Source: Pezicula radicicola (lineage: Eukaryota > Ascomycota > Leotiomycetes > Helotiales > Dermateaceae). Taken from it: a DNA stretch of 64,000 nucleotides. Below are positions 59,532 through 64,000 of this stretch, piece after piece; within the stretch, counting starts at the first letter, position 1; the number at the start of each line of letters is the position of its first letter. Made by a program: the position numbers and the translations under genes. A model generated the notes under the pieces. The model was not told the origin of the DNA. It worked only from the letters and a program-made list of their open reading frames with translations, and made no database searches. The DNA is taken from the NCBI GenBank assembly GCA_003008705.1, contig PDUO01000044.1, forward strand, positions 188,004 to 252,003, written 5' to 3'.

Positions 59532-60525
59532 GAACACTAGCGAACTTCATCCGGCGCAGAGCGATATTTTTAGACTAATGTGGAGCGTTGAAGGGACTGG
59601 TTACTTTTCTACTTACTACGAGATGTATGATGGGGAATATACCGATTTGGAAGGAAATACTGCTTCGTGGCCTCACGCACGGAGGTCAGCAAATAGGTCT
59701 TGGATATGGAGAACTTTGCCCAGGCAAGAAGGTACTCTAGCGCCGAATTATATCACCATCCTCGAGGCATAAGCCCTTAGGCGTATCAATGTTGATCCAG
59801 CGTACAGCGTAGGTAAAGCACTAAGTATAATTTTAGAAGGTGTCTACTTTAGGTTCCTTAGGAACTTGTTTAGGCTCCTTGAGGCATCATCGTCAAAACT
59901 TGACAAAAGTTATGTAAGAGAATAGAGGTCAGATTAAGTGTGATTAGTTAAAAAGCAAGAAGTCAAAACACGTGACGATATAGTAAATCTTGCTCAGGCC
60001 TACTCAGGTGAGTTGCTCAGGGTGCTCAGGTTACTCGCCTGTAGCCGAGGGGTAGGGTGTAAAGACGTGGGGACAAAGATTTGTCCAATAGCCGTCTCCG
60101 AAACTTTCATTCTGAATCCAAGCTCAGGTATCCATGTGGGGAACTCGTTTTGGCTCCCTCAAGTCCTCGATTGGCTCTCGCGGAGAATCCCAGATTCTCA
60201 TATCTTTGAGATTTGGATTGATTATGTTCTGGGGTCCAAACACGGCCCCGCAAAGCAGTGTTGATTGACTAGCTGATATGAACGTGCCAGGCTACGCGTT
60301 CTATTTTAGGAGGGGCAGTTTCCGGACCCGGAGATTTTTTTAGAGCCTCATGCTCCATCCTCGGGGTTCCAAAACGGCCTCCTGGGACTAATAATAGTTC
60401 TAGACTAGCGCATATTCAACTTGGTATAACCTTTATTATTCTACACCTCCTTAAACTCGACTTCTCGAGGAAGTATAATCATCTTTAATACTATCGTTCT
60501 AACACCATCATATAATTTTGCTCCA
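59532..60525. other. Unannotated stretch before the Gag-like relic
   Basis: About 1 kb with unrecognised frames (59530-59772 and 60013-60264). At 59995-60040 there is a run of CTCAGG-type short repeats. No gene supported. Confidence 0.35.
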
Positions 60526-61182
60526 ATGTCGTTATTTGTGACTCAGGAACCACAACTGGGTACTGCCGACATAGACTTAAGCGACGATGATACTTATGAC
60601 CAAATCAGCATGGCAGGAAGGATTGATACGCTAGACTATATTAGTATCGATCATCCATTGCTTCCTCGCCTAAGCGCTAGGTCTGCCAACAGTGTGATGG
60701 CAATTCTGAACCGCATTCGATACCACCCTGAATTCTGGTGGGATGTCCTTGTGGCGATGCAGGAAGGGATTCACCAAGATAAAAGTTCAAACTACTACCA
60801 AGGCCTTCGAGTTGAGTTGATAAAACTGCGAGAAGAGAACGAGCAACTAAAACGAGAGAGCAATAAACCATGACAACAGATGGCTAAGGATAAAACGGTC
60901 ATCACCTATCTCCGTAGAGGCACGGCGTCGACCCGAGGGATACAGGCGGGCAGAGCTATACGTCTAGAGACTCCACTCCCAGAGACGTCTGATAATGTCG
61001 AGAAAAATAATATGAAAATCTTTCGGAAAGGAAGAGAAAAAGAATTACTACATTTAGCTGATGCAGGTTTGAAGGAGGAGATAGTACAGGGTCGAAAGGG
61101 GAGTGAAAGCAAGGATACTCGACTCAAAAGATTGGAGGCCACTGTGGAGAAGATTATGCAGCGAAGCGGTCAGGTAGTTTAG
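60526..61182 (+). pseudogene. Possible retroelement Gag-like ORF split by TGA
   Basis: The frame opens at ATG 60526, meets TGA at 60871-60873, and continues in the same frame (CAA CAG ATG) to TAG 61180-61182, 218 codons in all. The first half is acidic with a helical core (SVMAILNRIRYHPEFWWDVL) and a coiled segment (LIKLREENEQLKRESN). The second half is very basic with a coiled C-terminus. Acidic-helical-coiled plus basic tail recalls fungal retrotransposon Gag proteins, but no zinc knuckle or Pol follows. Identification is weak; the interruption is clear. Confidence 0.4.
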
Positions 61183-61334
61183 TTTTAGACCGAGACTTTT
61201 CAAGCCTAATGTGATTTTATAAAACTATGTTTATTGCTTCTAGTGCCGCGACGTCCTGGAAGATTCCTGGGTGATATATAGACTAAGCAAGTCCAATTTT
61301 ACTGTATTCCAACCGCTAAATATTCAAATATGAC

Positions 61335-61737
61335 CGAGTTCGGTGTAGGGCAAAATGGTGAATTTAGGAGACCTGCAGATTCCAGAGTAATCTAGAATTT
61401 TGTATTACCAGCCGGAGTAGTTTGGGTTTCAGTTTAAAATTCCAGCTTGCTCTAAGTTCCACTATGCCGAATTGCAGTAGTGCAATTCGGACTACATGGG
61501 ATTGAAGTATGAATAAGGCACATATGCTGTCTTGTAGTATGTTAAGACATCGTACTCTAGACGCGGCCAATCCGAAGTGCACTATGTTAAACAGACATAC
61601 GCGCAATTGTAGTACTCTGAATCTAAAAACAGAGCGACTGAGAAGCCGAATTAGGTCAAGGTACTGGCGCATAAAGTTGCATATCGTAAAATCCTGCAGG
61701 TCTCCTAAATTCACCATTTTGCCCTACGCCGAACTCG
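61335..61737. mobile_element. 403-bp foldback/MITE element
   Basis: Left end CGAGTTCGGTGTAGGGCAAA and right end TTTGCCCTACGCCGAACTCG are inverted repeats, extended inward through AATGGTGAATTTAGGAGACCTGCAG, about 45 bp in all. The interior is non-coding. No clear target-site duplication. Confidence 0.65.
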
Positions 61738-61754
61738 TTCACGTTTTTTGCATA

Positions 61755-63324
61755 TCATAAATGAAATCCCGTACAACAAAAATGCTCAATGTCTGCATAG
61801 CGCAGACCATTCTCTACGAGCGTGGCTACCGGATTCAGGCGTATACCATCGAAATAACACTTGGCATTTTTCTCCCGAGAGATGTCGGGGAAGGACCAGC
61901 GAAAATCAAGGATAAGGTTGTTGACTGTGGCAGTAGATTTATAACTCATGCTGAAATCACTTCTTCCTTGACTCTTTAGCAAAATTCTGATGTCATCCTC
62001 TGCTGCTTCAAATCGGGCTCTGCACTTGATAAAATTCTCTCTTAGGGCATCAAACTCTCGTTCTGCCTAGCAGTGGTGATTGTTTTGGCATAAAACGTTG
62101 ATGTAGGATACAATATACGCCATACATGGCCTTGTTTTTGGAAGTCGAGGGACAACGGGCTTCTGAACAGTCAAGCCCATCGCACAAAGGGCAAAGCCAT
62201 TCCATTGCCCTGAAATCAAGTAGATTTAGATATCCCTGGTTAGACACCATTTCGGCATATAATGCCTGGCACCTGTTGAGTTCTCCTTCTAGTAGCGGGT
62301 GATACGTCTCGAGGCAAATGTCAATATCAATGAGGTCCATGAACACAAGCTCATCGTGCTCGTGGTATCCGTGGCGCCTTGCCACGGTAGTGAGTTTTTT
62401 GACATTTCCGAAGTCTTTCAGAAGCGAAGCTAAACGTTTTTCCAACGAGATAAATGAAGCTTGGCCGTCTTCATGTGTTGATTCCTCACCCACAAATACA
62501 GTTAGATTTCCGACTCGCCGCAGGTCACAGTTCATCGACTCTGGTTCAAAGAAAGTGTGAGGGTCAGATTCCGGGCAGGTGGAAGCATCGATATAGAGCT
62601 ATCTTTATTGAAATCAAACCAGGTCTCTGGAAAAGCAGTCGTCGATCCAAAAGCTCGCGAATAGAACTTTGTGGCCAACGCGAAAGACTCACGGCACGCG
62701 TAGAGCAGCGTTGGGGCTGGACATTGCGACTGAAAGCCGTAGAGAACAGGACTGTAAGCAATACCGTCATAACTAAACGACTTTTTATCAGGAGGAAAGC
62801 GGCTATCATCGAAGTGCCAGGCCGGATTGTTTTCTTGGGAAAAGCCATCCTCATCTGCATTCATGTTGTCTATATGCTCATTCGACCAGACTCTCCCACA
62901 CGGATATCCCTTCAACCATTTCTGTCGCATCTGAACGATCCGTGGGTCCGGTAGTGCTTCTTGCCATATCATGTCCCGTATTTCGCGTGGCAAATAAATC
63001 ATTGAATCGCGTGAAGGACGTGGCCACAGCAGATTGCCTCTCGATAGGTATAGGTAATACTTCGTGCGCTAGGACCAAGTGGCCATCTCCAGGGGCGAAC
63101 AGGTAAGGCTCTGGTGTTCACTTGAATTCGTAGTTTGTGCGGCGATAGGCAGGTGCCGGTACTCTGAGAGCATTAACGGGTGCTGCACAGTAACCGCAAA
63201 AGTTGGATTTAGTAGGAAGCTCTGCATCGCAATTGAGACAGTGGAATACCGGAGGCCGGTGCAGGTATCTTGGAATGCGTTCAAGGTACTCATCGGCGAG
63301 CGAATAGATTCGATTTAGTGCCAT
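61755..63324 (-). pseudogene. Degenerate zinc-ribbon plus 2EXR-domain gene
   Basis: Read on the minus strand from ATG 63324. The N-terminus has a zinc-ribbon-like C-X2-C...C-X2-C (HCLNCDAEL, NFCGYC). TGA at 63118-63120 follows, after which the same frame continues to SFTRFND near 62998. A 4-bp gain (GATTTATTTGCC) shifts the frame, and the 2EXR domain resumes as LPREIRDMIWQEALPDPR. ETWFDFNKDS at about 62600 is followed by a one-base loss, with the next part in another frame (LYIDASTCPES, DLRRVGNLTVFVGEE). A plausible intron (62067-62118, GTATAT...GCTAG) joins to a coiled C-terminus ending TGA 61755. 2EXR proteins are abundant in fungi and of unknown function. Three independent lesions indicate a pseudogene. 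Confidence 0.75.
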
Positions 63325-63540
63325 TGGAGCGGTGCTGAGGCGATTGGAGCCGTTGTTGGTCTTAGTCGAGGTTGGTCGAGGTATCCTAGCCGAAAGTAAG
63401 ATAGACGTTCACTCTACCTACCCAGCCCCGCATACTCTACCTTTCACACCACATTCCATATCTGCTACAAATACCTTACCTTCCGCACTTTTTGTAAGCC
63501 CCTACTTTAGGTGTTACCATTGCGTATCCCTAAATTCTCC

Positions 63541-64000
63541 ATGTCGCACTCTGCACCTGCTGTCAAGGATGGTTTCTCATACGCCGGCGACTCTCTTTAT
63601 GTGGAAGCCAGCGGTCACAATCGACATCCGCGCGCGAAGCTTCCTGAGCTTCAAGCACTCTTCCGCCCCACAAATGCCACAGGTATCTCAAAAGACCCAC
63701 CGGGCCATTGGTACGAAGCTCAGCTTCTCCATTATGGTCTACCTCCTTCCAAGACCAAAGCCGTTGCGAAAACTAGACTTCTCGATGCAGTGAACAGGGG
63801 TAATCTGGCTGTGCCGACTCACATTCAGAAGCTAGAGACTGAATTGAAAAAGGATTGGACAAAGAGAGAGAGAGAGGCCAGGGCGGAGTTGAAGAAGCAA
63901 GCTACTTCATCAGTGAAGGGTGTAAAGAGGAAAGCAGAATCCGATGGTACGGCTCCAGGACGTGGCAATACAAATGCACCGGGTATGAAGAGAACGAAAT
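63541..64000 (+). CDS. Leotiomycete-type hypothetical protein (partial, runs off right edge)
   Basis: Frame open from ATG 63541 to the window end, 153 codons so far. It contains LYVEASGHNRHPRAKLPELQ, then LFRPTNATGISKDPPGHWYE and LLHYGLPPSKTKAVAKTRLL. A charged coiled segment (LETELKKDWTKREREARAEL) and a basic KRKAESDG region follow. The GLPPSKTKAVAKTRLLDAV part resembles a SAP-like helix-turn-helix. I associate this family with hypothetical proteins of Helotiales; function unknown. The C-terminus is outside the window. Confidence 0.8.
   Translation, partial: MSHSAPAVKDGFSYAGDSLYVEASGHNRHPRAKLPELQALFRPTNATGISKDPPGHWYEAQLLHYGLPPSKTKAVAKTRLLDAVNRGNLAVPTHIQKLETELKKDWTKREREARAELKKQATSSVKGVKRKAESDGTAPGRGNTNAPGMKRTK

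Noticed and set aside
60013..60264. 83-codon frame before the Gag-like relic
   Set aside because: Unrecognised and without supporting signals; left unannotated.
53557..63120. Reassignment of TGA to an amino acid in the nuclear code
   Set aside because: NCS1 and DUF924 genes end normally at TGA, and conserved genes contain no internal TGA.

Overview
The window is nuclear DNA of a filamentous ascomycete. Most genes carry several short GT-AG introns (about 41-120 nt) with CTAAC/CTGAC-like branch points. The families present (RPN2, OPT, NCS1, NACHT-ankyrin NLR, UstYa, 2EXR) are fungal, and the partial gene at the right edge resembles a hypothetical protein family I associate with Leotiomycetes (Helotiales). 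That placement is inference. AT-rich blocks with TpA-rich decay and C-to-T/G-to-A differences between repeat copies show past RIP-like mutation.

Layout: a small unknown gene (130-695); proteasome subunit RPN2 (1784-5242); an NCS1 nucleobase permease (7144-9121); a gene-poor repeat block (about 9.1-17.8 kb) with an LTR element flanked by a perfect 5-bp target-site duplication (TSD) and a hAT-like MITE with an 8-bp TSD; an OPT oligopeptide transporter with a MITE in one intron (17873-21168); a BRCT protein (22072-22856) and a NADAR-domain protein (23383-24141); a second repeat block with a solo LTR; a very large NACHT-ankyrin NLR on the minus strand (26497-33146), split by one in-frame TGA; then an ankyrin relic.

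From 36.1 to 50.8 kb lies the most interesting part. It holds three UstYa-type genes with paired HxxHC motifs, a tiny three-exon secreted-peptide gene transcribed head-to-head with the canonical UstYa gene, a DUF924 gene and an 11-exon tyrosinase. UstYa proteins plus tyrosinase plus a secreted precursor with a dibasic site are the parts list of ustiloxin/phomopsin-type (dikaritin) ribosomal peptide clusters. I propose a candidate, undescribed RiPP-like locus, while noting that the peptide lacks the usual repeated cores.

After this come a GH31 alpha-glucosidase-type gene (minus), a 2-oxoglutarate/Fe(II) oxygenase (minus), a cupin gene (plus), and a degenerate zone with a Gag-like relic and a frameshifted zinc-ribbon/2EXR gene. 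A partial intact gene starts at 63541. Five separate reading frames in the window are each broken by a single TGA after which the same frame resumes. Coordinates of spliced genes were derived by hand from splice signals and family conservation, and summed exon lengths are divisible by three for all complete multi-exon models.
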